From the NCBI RefSeq assembly GCF_022829345.1, contig NZ_JAKSXV010000060.1:51122-115121 (forward strand): a stretch of 64,000 nt of DNA. Direction: 5' to 3'. Source of the stretch: Methylobacterium sp. J-090 (GTDB taxonomy: Bacteria > Pseudomonadota > Alphaproteobacteria > Rhizobiales > Beijerinckiaceae). Under the pieces are notes generated by a model that worked only from the letters and a program-made list of their open reading frames with translations, was not told the DNA's origin and did no database searches. Below, piece after piece: positions 63,480-64,000 of this stretch. The number at the start of each line of letters is the position of its first letter. Position 1 is the stretch's first letter. Position numbers and translations under genes: made by a program.

Positions 63480-64000
63480 TCAGGCCAGCCGCATGGTGGC
63501 GATGCCGGCGACGATGATGACGGCCGCCACGGCCCGGGCAGTGACCAGGGGCTCCTTGAGCAGCAGCACGGCGATGAGGGTGGCGAACAGCACGCTGGTC
63601 TCCCGCGTCGCCGCCACCAGGGCGATGGGCGCCACCGTCATCGCCCAGATGGCGATCCAGTAGGAGCCCAGCGCCAGGAGGCCGCCGCCGAGGCCCGGCA
63701 CGGCGAGGCCGCGCGCGAGACCCAGGATGCCCCGGCCCCGGGTCCACAGGACGTAGAGCGGCAGCGGGACGGCATCGATGACGAAGAGCGCCGCCGCGTA
63801 GGCGTGCGGATCGTCGGCCGCCCGCGCCCCGAGCCCGTCCACCAGGGTGTAGCCGGAGATCAGAACGCCGGTGAGCAGGGCGAGGCCGAGGCCCGTCCGG
63901 CTCAGGGGCTTGGTACCGCCTTTGGCCAAAGCCATCAGGACGACGCCGGCGCACAGGACGACGATGCCGGCGGCGGCGAGCGGCGCCACCGCCTCGCGCA
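63480..64000 (-). CDS. EamA-family (DMT) transporter, 5' end outside window
   Basis: The last 173 or so residues of a ten-TM drug/metabolite transporter. The visible part has five to six hydrophobic segments and the second EamA domain (GSYWIAIWAMTVAPIALVAATRETSVLFA in part, LLLKEPLV). The frame stays open to base 64000 (reading REAVAPLAAAG), so the N-terminal half lies beyond the window. The substrate is unknown. It converges on the Wzz-like gene with 30 bases between. Confidence 0.9.
   Translation of the reverse strand, partial: REAVAPLAAAGIVVLCAGVVLMALAKGGTKPLSRTGLGLALLTGVLISGYTLVDGLGARAADDPHAYAAALFVIDAVPLPLYVLWTRGRGILGLARGLAVPGLGGGLLALGSYWIAIWAMTVAPIALVAATRETSVLFATLIAVLLLKEPLVTARAVAAVIIVAGIATMRLA

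Overview
The window is GC-rich (about 70%) chromosomal DNA from an alphaproteobacterium. Gene content and protein character point to the Methylobacterium/Methylorubrum group. The supporting genes are a methylmalonyl-CoA mutase small subunit, the ChvI-ChvG-HprK-EIIA-HPr block, aerobic cobaltochelatase CobS/CobT, a CarD regulator, an RpoH-type sigma factor, a bacteriophytochrome, and abundant GGDEF/EAL and DUF29 proteins. The genus is inferred, not proven. Apart from one AT-rich gene beside lepA and one AT-rich leader, composition is uniform.

Layout. 1-7.5 kb: 3' end of methylmalonyl-CoA mutase small subunit, two small secreted proteins, a PAS-GGDEF protein, then an AT-rich leader and a large autotransporter whose passenger begins with a PAP2/acid phosphatase-like domain. 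7.9-15.3 kb: a light and cyclic-di-GMP signalling block with an MHYT-GGDEF-EAL protein divergent from a bacteriophytochrome kinase, a single-domain response regulator and a hybrid kinase. 15.4-24.7 kb: a single-chain restriction-modification enzyme, a soluble GAF chemoreceptor, an AT-rich nuclease-like gene inserted at the lepA stop codon, lepA, and a HugZ-like protein. 25-29 kb: chvI-chvG-hprK-EIIA-HPr, a regulatory PTS without a permease. 29-36 kb: an acyltransferase-like protein, a COG0523 GTPase with a His-rich loop, a D,D-carboxypeptidase, the preQ0 operon queE-queD-queC, a HigBA-like toxin-antitoxin pair and YjbQ. 36-42.5 kb: ATP-dependent DNA ligase with its partner exonuclease, a TPR-methyltransferase, a DUF1275 membrane protein, ArfB, BolA and a J-domain protein. 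42.7-47.4 kb: cobS, two DUF29 genes, cobT and a DUF2268 metalloprotease. 47.4-57 kb: a TetR/DUF1348 pair with an evident operator, rpmB, secreted proteins, a SUV3-like helicase with S4 protein and ferredoxin, carD and a sigma factor. 57-64 kb: phosphopantetheinyl transferase, tRNA-Pro(CGG), two glycosyltransferases, a Wzz/GumC-type polysaccharide protein and part of an EamA transporter.

The least ordinary items are listed here. (1) An AT-rich DUF4365-like gene sits exactly at the lepA stop, close to the restriction-modification gene; this is a candidate small defence spot. (2) A palindromic repeat lies in frame inside the DNA ligase. (3) The hybrid kinase has no standard start codon ahead of its receiver domain. 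(4) A phosphatase-like passenger is carried on an autotransporter with a hairpin over its ribosome site. (5) A tandem DUF29 pair separates cobS from cobT. (6) A general-stress (EcfG-type) promoter motif lies ahead of the RpoH-type sigma gene. No CRISPR array, prophage or insertion sequence was seen.
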